From assembly GCA_041581335.1 (NCBI GenBank), contig JBFIDG010000134.1, forward strand, positions 1 through 5,837: 5,837 nt of DNA. The letters are read 5' to 3'. Source of the DNA: JBFGSX01 sp041581335 (lineage in GTDB: Archaea; Thermoplasmatota; E2; JACPAO01; JAHFTW01). Shown here piece after piece: positions 1-5,671 of this stretch. The notes beneath the pieces are model-generated. The model was not told where the DNA came from and ran no database searches. It worked only from the letters and a program-made list of their open reading frames with translations. How positions within the stretch are numbered: the first letter of the stretch is position 1; each line of letters starts with the position of its first letter. Made by a program: the position numbers and the translations under genes.

Positions 1-1
1 C

Positions 2-388
2 GTCATCGCAGGAGCGTTCCACGGCACGCAGGCAGTCATCGACACCCGCACCCCGATCACTTACCTGCACGCCGTGCTCGACGGCGGCCACGCGCAGCTC
101 CCGGTCCCCGCCGGCCACAACGCCTTCGTCTACGTCACGGAGGGGGCGGGGGTCGTGGGTGGCCGGACGGTCCAGGCATCGCAGTTGGCCGCGTTGGGTC
201 CCGAAGGGGACGCCATCGAGGTCAGTAGCGACGGCCCGTTGAGCCTCTTGCTCGCGACCGGCAAGCCGCTGAACGAGCCGGTCTTCCAGTGGGGGCCGTT
301 CGTCATGACCACCCGGCAAGAGATCGAACAGGCGGTCCGCGACTACCAAGAAGGCCGCATGGGCAGCATCCCTCCCACCGTCGGCTGA
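2..388 (+). CDS. Pirin family protein, C-terminal part (5' truncated by window)
   Basis: The open frame runs in from the left edge and ends at TGA 386-388, giving 128 residues. It matches the pirin C-terminal cupin domain: a TPITYLHA-type strand (residues 17-24), FVYVTEGAG (42-50), then the family's closing signature LLLATGKPLNEPV (82-94), GPFVMTT (98-104) and EIEQAVRDYQEGRMGSI (107-123). Pirins are double-cupin metalloproteins; several bacterial members have quercetin 2,3-dioxygenase activity and others act as redox-sensing partners of regulators. The metal-binding His/Glu residues lie in the N-terminal cupin, which is outside the window, so I cannot say whether this copy is catalytic. A GTG at 74 lies in frame but falls inside the conserved domain and is not the true start. 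The next gene begins 30 bases downstream on the same strand. Confidence 0.88.
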   Translation, partial: VIAGAFHGTQAVIDTRTPITYLHAVLDGGHAQLPVPAGHNAFVYVTEGAGVVGGRTVQASQLAALGPEGDAIEVSSDGPLSLLLATGKPLNEPVFQWGPFVMTTRQEIEQAVRDYQEGRMGSIPPTVG

Positions 389-393
389 TTCAA
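386..393 (+). promoter_or_regulatory. Possible TATA-like box of the DUF531 gene
   Basis: TGATTCAA lies 33 to 26 bases before the GTG at 419 and is the only A/T-rich patch in this 30-base gap. Its first three bases are the pirin stop codon. The position is slightly upstream of the ideal for a leaderless archaeal transcript but agrees broadly with the boxes before the other genes here. The call rests on position and composition only. Confidence 0.25.
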
Positions 394-418
394 GGACCCC
401 TTCCGACTGCAAGGACCC
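391..418. repeat. 9-bp direct repeat CAAGGACCC before the DUF531 gene
   Basis: CAAGGACCC occurs at 391-399 and again at 410-418, with starts 19 bases apart; the second copy abuts the GTG start codon. Two copies nearly two helical turns apart between a candidate promoter box and a start codon could be an operator, or the AAGGA of the second copy could be a poorly spaced (3-base) Shine-Dalgarno sequence. Chance is not excluded. Confidence 0.4.
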
Positions 419-1855
419 GTGGCCCGCCACGCACCTTCCCACCGCCGTGAACTCATCCGTCGCCTGAAACGCGGCGAGCACCCGGTCGACCTGCTGGAAG
501 AAGCGCGCGAGATCGACGACCCTGGCCACGCCGCCAGTGCCCTCGTGCAGATCTCCGGCGACCCACGGTTCCCGATCAAGAAGGCCATCCCGGTCCTTGT
601 CGAGGCCCGCAAACTGCTGCGCCAGATGGACCGCCCGACCCGCATCGGCGAAGCCTGGGGAGAGGTCCTGGCCCAACTCGACACATGGCACCGTGGCCAC
701 GGCGACCGCGAGAAGATCGCCATCGCCGACGGCGCCATGCGCGCCGTCGAAGACATGCCCGATGGGTCCTGGACCCGCGACGCCATCGCGGCGCTGGCAC
801 CCCACGTGGACGCCATGTGCCGCGAACGGCTGCTGCGCCGCGCCCTCAAGAACAGCGGCTTCGAGGCCGACGCCAAGGACATCCTCAAGGCCGCCCCCGC
901 GGACGAACACCGCGCATTGCTGGCCATCATCGAAGAACGAGGCGGCGCCGCGGCCCCCGGCCTGGTCGCCCGCCTGGGTGAGCAAGGCAAGGCGGTCGAC
1001 GCCGCCTGGGCCATCGACGACGCCGCTGCGCGTCATGAAGCCCTACGCGTCCTGATCTGGCAGGCCGCCGACGGCGATGCCCTGGAGAGCATCTCTCGCA
1101 CCGCGCATGAACGGGACGCCTTCGACCGCGTCACCGTGTTGACCATGACCGGCGCCCGCCTCGACCGCATGGGGCATCCCCGCGGCAAGGAACACTTGGC
1201 CCTGGCCCACCGGCTACTTCCGCAGGTCGATGAGACCGTCATCGCCAAAGCCACGCGCAAGCTAGCCACTGCCATGGAACGCGCCGGCATGAACGCACCC
1301 GAACCCGTCGAGGTCATCGAAGAAGCGATCCCCGACGTCCCCGTCGACGCAGGCACACGCTCGACGCTCGCCTTGGTCAACAGCTACGCCGGCGGCCTTG
1401 GTGCCCCCCACGTCCGCGCCGTCGCCCGCGCGGCACCGCTCTGCATGGCGTTCGACCTCGACATGGTCCTGATCGATTTCCCAGGTAGCATCGACGACAT
1501 CGTCGCCATGGTGCAGGCCGATTCCCAGGTCGGTGAAGGCGCCGGCTACGCGCGCACGCTGCTCGACCAGCGCCGGCTACGGGTACTGCCGCTCGTCAAT
1601 GGTCTGCCCGACGCTTGGCCCGGTCGACCGGTCGCCACGACGCCGCACCCGGACCCCGAGAAGAGCCAGGATCTGTTGGCGCTCGAGCACCCGATCTGCT
1701 TGCTCGTCGGCGTCGGCCGTCAAGGCATCCCCAAGCGCATGCTGCACGCGGCGCAGGTACACTACGAACTGACCGGCAAGGGCATCAGCCTGGAGACCGC
1801 GACGGCGCTCGGCATCCTGGCCGACCGCCTCGGCCGGCTACCGCAACCCGCTTAG
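419..1855 (+). CDS. DUF531 domain protein with a long helical N-terminal region
   Basis: This is a 478-residue protein starting at GTG. Residues 315-475 match archaeal DUF531 as I remember it: STLALVNSY (315-323), HVRAVARAAPLCMAFDLD (331-348), LIDFP (351-355), VATTPHPD (405-412), LLVGVGRQGIPK (428-439) and the end block TGKGISLETATALG (452-465). The last two blocks resemble the SAM-binding loops of SPOUT (alpha/beta-knot) RNA methyltransferases, so an RNA-modifying role is a reasonable inference but unproven. Residues 1 to about 310 are rich in Ala, Leu, Arg and Glu, predicted nearly all helical, and contain loose units such as LVEARKLLRQM and EALRVLIWQAADGDALESI that look like degenerate HEAT-type repeats; I recognise no named family there. 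There is no signal peptide or membrane segment, so the protein is probably cytoplasmic. The next in-frame stop upstream is the pirin TGA, and GTG 419 is the first ordinary start after it. The stop overlaps that of the convergent GST gene. Confidence 0.82.
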   Translation: MARHAPSHRRELIRRLKRGEHPVDLLEEAREIDDPGHAASALVQISGDPRFPIKKAIPVLVEARKLLRQMDRPTRIGEAWGEVLAQLDTWHRGHGDREKIAIADGAMRAVEDMPDGSWTRDAIAALAPHVDAMCRERLLRRALKNSGFEADAKDILKAAPADEHRALLAIIEERGGAAAPGLVARLGEQGKAVDAAWAIDDAAARHEALRVLIWQAADGDALESISRTAHERDAFDRVTVLTMTGARLDRMGHPRGKEHLALAHRLLPQVDETVIAKATRKLATAMERAGMNAPEPVEVIEEAIPDVPVDAGTRSTLALVNSYAGGLGAPHVRAVARAAPLCMAFDLDMVLIDFPGSIDDIVAMVQADSQVGEGAGYARTLLDQRRLRVLPLVNGLPDAWPGRPVATTPHPDPEKSQDLLALEHPICLLVGVGRQGIPKRMLHAAQVHYELTGKGISLETATALGILADRLGRLPQPA

Positions 1856-2553
1856 GCGAAGGTCTTGGAGACGGCGGCGCCCGATTCCTCGATGCGTGCG
1901 CCGAGCCAGCTGCCGGCCCGCACCATGTAGCCGTTCTGCAGCTCCTGCCATTCGGGGACGATGCTCTGCTGGACTGCCGGCAGCGCCAGCAACGCGTCGC
2001 GCCAGGCCGAGAGTTTGGGGAAGGCGCTGAGGGTGAACTCGGCGTGCTGCTCAAACCAATCAAAGCGCATCAGCATGGGCGCCAGCGCCGCGTCGGCGAG
2101 GGTGAACGTCTCGCCGAGGAAGTACGGCCCAACGACCTGGGCATCCAGGCGCGCGAGCTTCTTGTTCAGCTCCGCGACGTGCTTCTTGTGGCTCTCGGCG
2201 TCCTTGGCGATGCTGGCTTGATAGAAGTCGACGAGGCAGTTGCTGCCGAACTCGATCCACGCGCGGGTCTGGGCGCGCTGCACGGCGTCCTCTGGCATGA
2301 GGCGGCCCTTGTCGGTGCTGACCTCATCGACGAACTCGTTGATGACCGCCGACTCGAACAGCACGTCTTCCTTCGCGCCGTCTTTGACGAGCAGGATCGG
2401 GACCTTCCCCAGTGGGCTCTTCTCGGAGAACCACGCGGGGGGGTCGGCCAGGTCGATGTAGGTCACCTTGTGGTCGACGCCTTTGTGCAGCATCGTGATG
2501 CGGCTGCGCTGCACGTAGGGGCATGTCTTGAACGAGACAAGTTCGAGTTCCAT
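1852..2553 (-). CDS. Glutathione S-transferase family protein
   Basis: This 233-residue protein has the two-domain GST layout. The N-terminal thioredoxin-like domain (about 1-80) has strand ELVSF, the active-site motif TCPYVQR with Cys11, the cis-proline loop KVPIL (Pro52) and FESAVI (66-71), where Glu-Ser normally holds the gamma-glutamyl group. A Cys-Pro-Tyr centre resembles omega-type or glutaredoxin-like GSTs, which do thiol exchange or dehalogenation rather than classical conjugation. The C-terminal helical domain (about 90-225) carries the N-capping box FTLADAALAP (150-159), Trp and Phe residues around 166-173, and SAFPKLSAWRDALLALPAVQQSI (176-198 region). Length fits the family. The ATG at 2553 gives a normal short lead into the first strand; GGAG sits only 3 bases before it. 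The gene is divergent from the SRAP gene and convergent with the DUF531 gene. Most archaea lack glutathione, so its physiological thiol is uncertain and bacterial origin is plausible. Confidence 0.9.
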   Translation of the reverse strand: MELELVSFKTCPYVQRSRITMLHKGVDHKVTYIDLADPPAWFSEKSPLGKVPILLVKDGAKEDVLFESAVINEFVDEVSTDKGRLMPEDAVQRAQTRAWIEFGSNCLVDFYQASIAKDAESHKKHVAELNKKLARLDAQVVGPYFLGETFTLADAALAPMLMRFDWFEQHAEFTLSAFPKLSAWRDALLALPAVQQSIVPEWQELQNGYMVRAGSWLGARIEESGAAVSKTFA

Positions 2554-2578
2554 AGGCTCCTGTCAATGCGGCACCGAC

Positions 2579-2583
2579 ATGAA
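2579..2583 (-). promoter_or_regulatory. Possible TATA-like box of the GST gene
   Basis: Read on the minus strand, TTCAT lies 30 to 26 bases before the ATG at 2553, inside GGTTCATG. It is a short A/T-rich patch at the spacing expected of a TATA box for a leaderless archaeal transcript. Weak on its own; supported only by the similar pattern at the other genes. Confidence 0.22.
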
Positions 2584-2644
2584 CCCTTGCCAACGAGCTT
2601 TCCTGGCTCCGCCCGGCGCCAAGCGGGGCGCGGCCACGCAGGGC

Positions 2645-2650
2645 TGAAAT
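2645..2650 (+). promoter_or_regulatory. Possible TATA-like box that decides the SRAP start
   Basis: TGAAAT, with AAAT at 2647-2650, lies 26 to 23 bases before the ATG at 2673. It is the most A/T-rich spot in a very G+C-rich upstream region. If it is the TATA box, transcription would start at or next to ATG 2673, making the upstream ATG at 2649 part of the promoter. Against this, AGGG at 2640-2643 would be a fair Shine-Dalgarno sequence, 5 bases before ATG 2649. Confidence 0.35.
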
Positions 2651-2672
2651 GGTACGTCCCGTATGGCACGCC

Positions 2673-3419
2673 ATGGCCGGCCTCATCGGGCTCACCAGTG
2701 CTGACCTCGATGTGCAAGACGCGACGGGGGCTGTACGCTGGGCCTACGAAGGCGAATGGGTGCCGCATCCGGTGGTGCGCTTGACCACCACGTTGCCCGT
2801 CGCGGTGAACGGCGAGGATGGCGTGCGAGAGATCGTCCGCGCCCGTTGGGGCTTTCCGGTCGGGCCAGGTCGGCCCGTCGGCAACTGCCGTGATGATCGG
2901 TTGACCGAGAGCCGGATGTGGGCCAGCATGTACGGCAAGAGCCACTGCTTGTTCGTCGCCACCGGCATCTACGAGATGACCACGGACGCGGCGGGTAAGA
3001 AACACAGTTGGTGGTTCCGCCGCAGCGACGGCCACCCCATCGTCATGCCGGGGCTCGTGTCGGAACGCTCTGTGCAGGTCGGTGACGATGCACCGGTCAA
3101 GCGCTTGTGTGGCGGCATCATCACGACGGAACCCAGTCCCTTCTTCGGCGCCTTCCACAATCGCCAGGTCTGCGTCCTCGAACCCGCCGAGTTCGATGCA
3201 TGGATGGCCGGCGGCGACCCGGAAGAACTGCGGTCCCTGCTCCACACGCCTCAGCCTGGCGCGTGGGAGGCGGTCCCCATCGATGGCCGTATCTTCGGCA
3301 AAGGTCGTCGCGAGATGGAAGATCTGCAGCCCACCGGCAAGCCCGTCGTCGACCGCGGCGATGGGGCGTTGCCCGATCTGGGTGGCTCAGGCGCTCGCCA
3401 GATGACATTGGGCGACTAG
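2673..3419 (+). CDS. Divergent SRAP (SOS response-associated peptidase, HMCES/YedK-like) protein without the catalytic Cys
   Basis: From ATG 2673 the protein has 248 residues; an in-frame ATG at 2649 would add 8. SRAP proteins bind abasic sites in single-stranded DNA, linking them through the alpha-amino and thiol groups of Cys2, which is exposed when Met1 is removed. Numbered from 2649, visible family blocks are MAGLIG (9-14, where the family has MCGR), RARWGF (65-70, family RWGL), NCRDDR (79-84, family NARAET), CLFVATGIYEM (100-110, family CLVPADGFYEW), GGIITTEPS (155-163) and FHNRQV (169-174). Active-site Asn79, Glu109 and His170 are kept, and the Asn-Glu spacing of 30 equals that of E. 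coli YedK (Asn75, Glu105). The Cys2 position is Ala, and no other Cys lies in the first 79 residues. I favour 2673 because it aligns the family N-terminus and has a TATA-like box at the right distance. The tail after about residue 211 is Gly/Asp-rich and probably disordered. Confidence 0.85.
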   Translation: MAGLIGLTSADLDVQDATGAVRWAYEGEWVPHPVVRLTTTLPVAVNGEDGVREIVRARWGFPVGPGRPVGNCRDDRLTESRMWASMYGKSHCLFVATGIYEMTTDAAGKKHSWWFRRSDGHPIVMPGLVSERSVQVGDDAPVKRLCGGIITTEPSPFFGAFHNRQVCVLEPAEFDAWMAGGDPEELRSLLHTPQPGAWEAVPIDGRIFGKGRREMEDLQPTGKPVVDRGDGALPDLGGSGARQMTLGD

Positions 3420-3430
3420 AGGCGCAAGCC

Positions 3431-3434
3431 ATTT
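3431..3434 (+). promoter_or_regulatory. Possible TATA-like box of the DUF2461 gene
   Basis: ATTT lies 28 to 25 bases before the ATG at 3459, within the 39-base gap after the SRAP stop, and no Shine-Dalgarno-like sequence precedes that ATG. The box is short, so this is a positional call that depends on the pattern shared with neighbouring genes. Confidence 0.25.
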
Positions 3435-3458
3435 CCGGCACGCGCCCCGTGCAGCACC

Positions 3459-4106
3459 ATGACCGGGTTCGGGCCCAAGGCGCAGGCGTTCCTACGGGAC
3501 CTGGCGGCCAACAACCGCAAGGAGTGGTTCGAGGAGCACAAGCAAGACTACGAGGCCGTCATCCGTGCGCCAGCCTTGGACCTCATCGAAGAGGTCGGTG
3601 CCTGGTTCGAGGCCGCCGGCTTGCCCTACGTCGCCACGGCCAAGAAGGTCGGGGGCAGCCTGAGCCGCATCCACCGTGATGTCCGCTTCAGCGCCGACAA
3701 GTCCCCGTACCAAGCCCACGTCATCCTGCATTTCTCGCATCGTGATGCCACGGAGGCCCGGCCGATGCCGGCCATCGGGATCCGCTTCGACGGTGCCGAG
3801 GTCGGCATGGGGGCGGGCATCTGGAGCGCTGCCACACCGGTCCTGAACAAGATCCGTGACGGCATCATCGCCGATCCCGAGGGCTGGCAGAAGGTGACCC
3901 GCGGTCTCACGCTTGACGGCGAACGCCTGAAGACGGCGCCCCGCGGCTACGACAAAGACCACCCCCTGGTCGAGGACCTGCGCCTCAAGAACTACCTCGC
4001 CCACGTGCCGCTTGCCAAGAAAGACCTCGGGGCGTTGTTGGAGGCCATGCAAAGCAAGGGCAAGCCCCTGTTCGCCTATGCCGATTGGCTTGCACAGCAC
4101 CTCTGA
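3459..4106 (+). CDS. DUF2461 / TIGR02453 family protein
   Basis: The 215-residue protein has the length and motif order of the DUF2461 family: FLRDLAANNRKEWFEEHK (11-28), RIHRDVRFSADKSPYQAHV (70-88), the glycine turn MGAGIW (117-122), DGERLKTAPRGYDKDHP (153-169) and LRLKNY (174-179). The family is widespread in bacteria and found in eukaryotes; its biochemical function is not established as far as I know. The strongly conserved basic and acidic residues (His72, Arg73, Asp74, Arg76, Asp80, Lys81) would be the place to look for an active or binding site, which is inference. There is no signal peptide or membrane segment. The ATG at 3459 puts the first conserved block at residue 11, as usual for the family. 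The gene follows the SRAP gene by 39 bases but has its own candidate promoter box, so co-transcription is uncertain. Confidence 0.9.
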   Translation: MTGFGPKAQAFLRDLAANNRKEWFEEHKQDYEAVIRAPALDLIEEVGAWFEAAGLPYVATAKKVGGSLSRIHRDVRFSADKSPYQAHVILHFSHRDATEARPMPAIGIRFDGAEVGMGAGIWSAATPVLNKIRDGIIADPEGWQKVTRGLTLDGERLKTAPRGYDKDHPLVEDLRLKNYLAHVPLAKKDLGALLEAMQSKGKPLFAYADWLAQHL

Positions 4107-4132
4107 AGGGCGCTGGTAGGTAGGCGCACGCC

Positions 4133-4137
4133 TTACA
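4133..4137 (+). promoter_or_regulatory. Possible TATA-like box of the 7TM gene
   Basis: TTACA lies 28 to 24 bases before the GTG at 4161, in the 54-base gap after the DUF2461 gene. No Shine-Dalgarno-like sequence precedes this GTG (the adjoining bases are CATTGACCC), which fits a leaderless transcript. Weak in isolation. Confidence 0.3.
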
Positions 4138-4160
4138 CGCTCGACGCACTTCATTGACCC

Positions 4161-4928
4161 GTGCCGGAGCTGACGCTCCTCGTCGGGGTCCTCCTCGATC
4201 TCATCACAGCGGTCATGCTCAGCTACGTGGGCCTGCGGGTGAGCATGCTCCCCGAGCCGAGCCGGGCATTGCGACGCAGCCTGTGGTTCTGGCAAGGTGC
4301 CAGCCTGTTCATGCTGCTCGACGGTGGCTTCGGCATGGTCGTCTTGCTGCTCGATGTGCCATTCTGGGTCGCGACAGGCGTGCTCATCGTCCGACGACTG
4401 GTCTTCACCATCGGCTGGCTCTCCTTCGGCGCCTGGCTGCTGACGCTGAACGGCGGCCGCTATCACCGCCAATGGTGGTCCTACACGGTGCTGCTAGCAG
4501 GGGCGATCTTCATCCAGACCTGGTTGCAAGGCGTCTCCGGTTACGAAGAGCGCCCCTGGTCTGTCGGCCTGATCCCGGCAAACCCGACGCCGGTCTGGCT
4601 CAACGCCATGTTCGGGGCGATGCTGTTCCTTCCGACCGCGTGGCAGGCACAGCGTTTGCTGATGTTGTTCCCCCGCCTCTCACCGCTGCAACGTTACCGC
4701 TGTGCCGCGATCGCCGGATCCACCATCCTGTTCTCTGTCCTCGTGATCCTCGGCTTCATCAACAACGAATGGTTCTGGTATGGATTCCTGGAGAACCGCT
4801 CCGTCTTCACTGTCGCCACCGGCGTCCTGTTCGCCATCCGGCCACCGTGGTTCCTGCGCCCCAAGGGCGTGCCGAAGATGACGACCGCCCGCGAGTTCCC
4901 TGGTCTCCATCAAGTGCAGCCGCGCTGA
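4161..4928 (+). CDS. Seven-helix integral membrane protein, function unknown
   Basis: This 255-residue protein starts at GTG. Hydrophobic stretches fit seven membrane helices at about 4-26, 40-63, 68-95, 106-122, 145-163, 181-201 and 212-228, with a basic, soluble tail from about 229. Short loops carry positive charge after helix 1 (RALRRS, 35-40), after helix 3 (GRYHR, 99-103) and after helix 5 (QRYR, 177-180), so by the positive-inside rule the N-terminus would be outside and the C-terminus inside. I recognise no family. The layout resembles stand-alone 7TM sensor modules found in front of archaeal histidine kinases, but no kinase, GGDEF or other output domain follows. Helix 7 has no Lys, so it is not a retinal-binding rhodopsin. 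Conspicuous residues are Asp54 in helix 2, the Trp-rich segments around 42-44 and 105-106, and the NNEWFWYGF loop (201-209). The next gene follows 36 bases downstream. Confidence 0.8.
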   Translation: MPELTLLVGVLLDLITAVMLSYVGLRVSMLPEPSRALRRSLWFWQGASLFMLLDGGFGMVVLLLDVPFWVATGVLIVRRLVFTIGWLSFGAWLLTLNGGRYHRQWWSYTVLLAGAIFIQTWLQGVSGYEERPWSVGLIPANPTPVWLNAMFGAMLFLPTAWQAQRLLMLFPRLSPLQRYRCAAIAGSTILFSVLVILGFINNEWFWYGFLENRSVFTVATGVLFAIRPPWFLRPKGVPKMTTAREFPGLHQVQPR

Positions 4929-4936
4929 GGGGCTCC

Positions 4937-4943
4937 TCTAAAC
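4937..4943 (+). promoter_or_regulatory. Possible TATA-like box of the methyltransferase gene
   Basis: TCTAAAC, with TAAA at 4939-4942, lies 28 to 22 bases before the GTG at 4965. It is the clearest A/T-rich box in the window and sits at the archaeal TATA distance for a leaderless transcript. GGGG at 4957-4960 is only 4 bases before the start and would be a weak Shine-Dalgarno alternative. Confidence 0.4.
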
Positions 4944-4964
4944 GGCGAGGCATGATGGGGTGCT

Positions 4965-5603
4965 GTGCGAGAGACCTTGCCTTGGGGCGGCCACCACATC
5001 TTCGATGTCCTGGTGGCCCGGCGGCTCCAGGCGTTCTACGGTAGGCTCGCACAGCGGCGCCCCGATGCCACGGCCATCCTGGACATCGGTTGTGGGCCGG
5101 GCCACATGGCTGCCGCGCTTGCTGAGGCCCACCCTGGCGCCGACGTGGTCGGCCTTGATCTTGATCCGGTCCAGGTCCGCTTGGCGCGCCGCCATCACGC
5201 CCGACCCAACCTGCGCTACGAGGAGGGGGCCAGCCATGCGCTTCCGATGGCGGATGGCAGCCTTGACTGGGTCTTGACGAGCGAGAGCTACCACCACTGG
5301 TCCGAGCAGACCCGGAGCCTCGAAGAGATCCATAGGGTGCTGCGGCCCGGAGGCGAGTTCTGGATCATCGAGGGCGCCGGAGACATGAGCAAAGCCGAGC
5401 TCGCGGCGTGGACGGGGCGTCGCCCCTGGCCCGGTGTCATCTACTGGGTGCGCCTGATCTTCAGGACCCACGGCTACATGCCCGACGCCTTGGAGCGGGA
5501 GGTCCTGGACAAGGCCAGGGCCTCGCCGTTCGGGGACGCTGCCGTCGTGCGGGAAGACGGCTGGTGGATCGTCCGGCTGGTCAAGCCTTACGCTGCGCCG
5601 TAG
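4965..5603 (+). CDS. Class I SAM-dependent methyltransferase
   Basis: The 212-residue protein has a Rossmann-like methyltransferase core. Motif I is ILDIGCGPG (38-46), the glycine loop that wraps S-adenosylmethionine. The acidic end of strand 2 is VVGLDLDP (61-68), where Asp65 probably binds the ribose hydroxyls. LPMADGSLDWVLTSESYHHW (93-112) covers the adenine-binding loop and strand 4, and EIHRVLRPGGEFWIIE (121-136) is the post-core helix and strand 5 of UbiE/Methyltransf_11-type enzymes. The substrate cannot be read from the sequence; relatives methylate small molecules such as quinones, lipids and sterols. GTG 4965 leaves about 35 residues before motif I, normal for the group; ATGs at 4952 and 4955 are in other frames. 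No membrane segment is seen. It lies 36 bases after the 7TM gene, with its own candidate promoter box, and converges with a truncated gene downstream. Confidence 0.92.
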   Translation: MRETLPWGGHHIFDVLVARRLQAFYGRLAQRRPDATAILDIGCGPGHMAAALAEAHPGADVVGLDLDPVQVRLARRHHARPNLRYEEGASHALPMADGSLDWVLTSESYHHWSEQTRSLEEIHRVLRPGGEFWIIEGAGDMSKAELAAWTGRRPWPGVIYWVRLIFRTHGYMPDALEREVLDKARASPFGDAAVVREDGWWIVRLVKPYAAP

Positions 5604-5671
5604 CACCTTCACCCGGCGACGGCGAGGCCTGGCTCACTGACGAGGTCCAAGCAGGCCGGCCTAGGGGCTTG
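5604..5671. other. Short convergent intergenic region with a small palindrome
   Basis: These 68 bases separate two converging stop codons. They contain the perfect 10-base palindrome AGGCCGGCCT at 5653-5662, overlapped by CCTAGG at 5660-5665. There is no T-run, so no typical archaeal or intrinsic bacterial terminator is evident, and the palindrome has no loop. In this composition it may be chance. Confidence 0.4.

Noticed and set aside
343..1014. A 223-codon minus-strand open frame opposite the start of the DUF531 gene
   Set aside because: Ser/Arg/Ala-rich low-complexity translation, antisense to a gene with a recognisable domain in the same reading frame downstream.
2609..2631. Hairpin CGCCC...GGGCG in the divergent GST/SRAP promoter region
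   Set aside because: The stem is only 5 base pairs with an 11-base loop in very G+C-rich DNA, and there is no T-run or link to a start site, so it is likely chance.
1615..2784. A 389-codon open frame on the plus strand across the GST gene and its upstream region
   Set aside because: It runs antisense to the recognisable GST gene and out of frame with the DUF531 and SRAP genes, and has no family motifs.
2463..3245. A 260-codon minus-strand open frame opposite the SRAP gene
   Set aside because: The plus strand carries clear SRAP motifs through this whole stretch, and the minus frame also overlaps the GST start in another frame.
3492..4472. A 326-codon open frame on the minus strand opposite the DUF2461 and 7TM genes
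   Set aside because: It is a shadow of two well-supported plus-strand genes. Its composition (Gln, His, Glu and Asp rich, no family pattern) is what antisense reading of G+C-rich codons gives.
4161..4928. Microbial rhodopsin, because of seven helices in a probable archaeon
   Set aside because: The seventh helix (FTVATGVLFAI) has no Lys for retinal attachment, and the third helix lacks the usual proton-carrier pattern.
3417..4967. SRAP, DUF2461, 7TM and methyltransferase genes as one functional system or defence island
   Set aside because: They share strand and close spacing, but each has its own candidate promoter box, none is a known defence component as arranged, and no mobile-element signs were seen.
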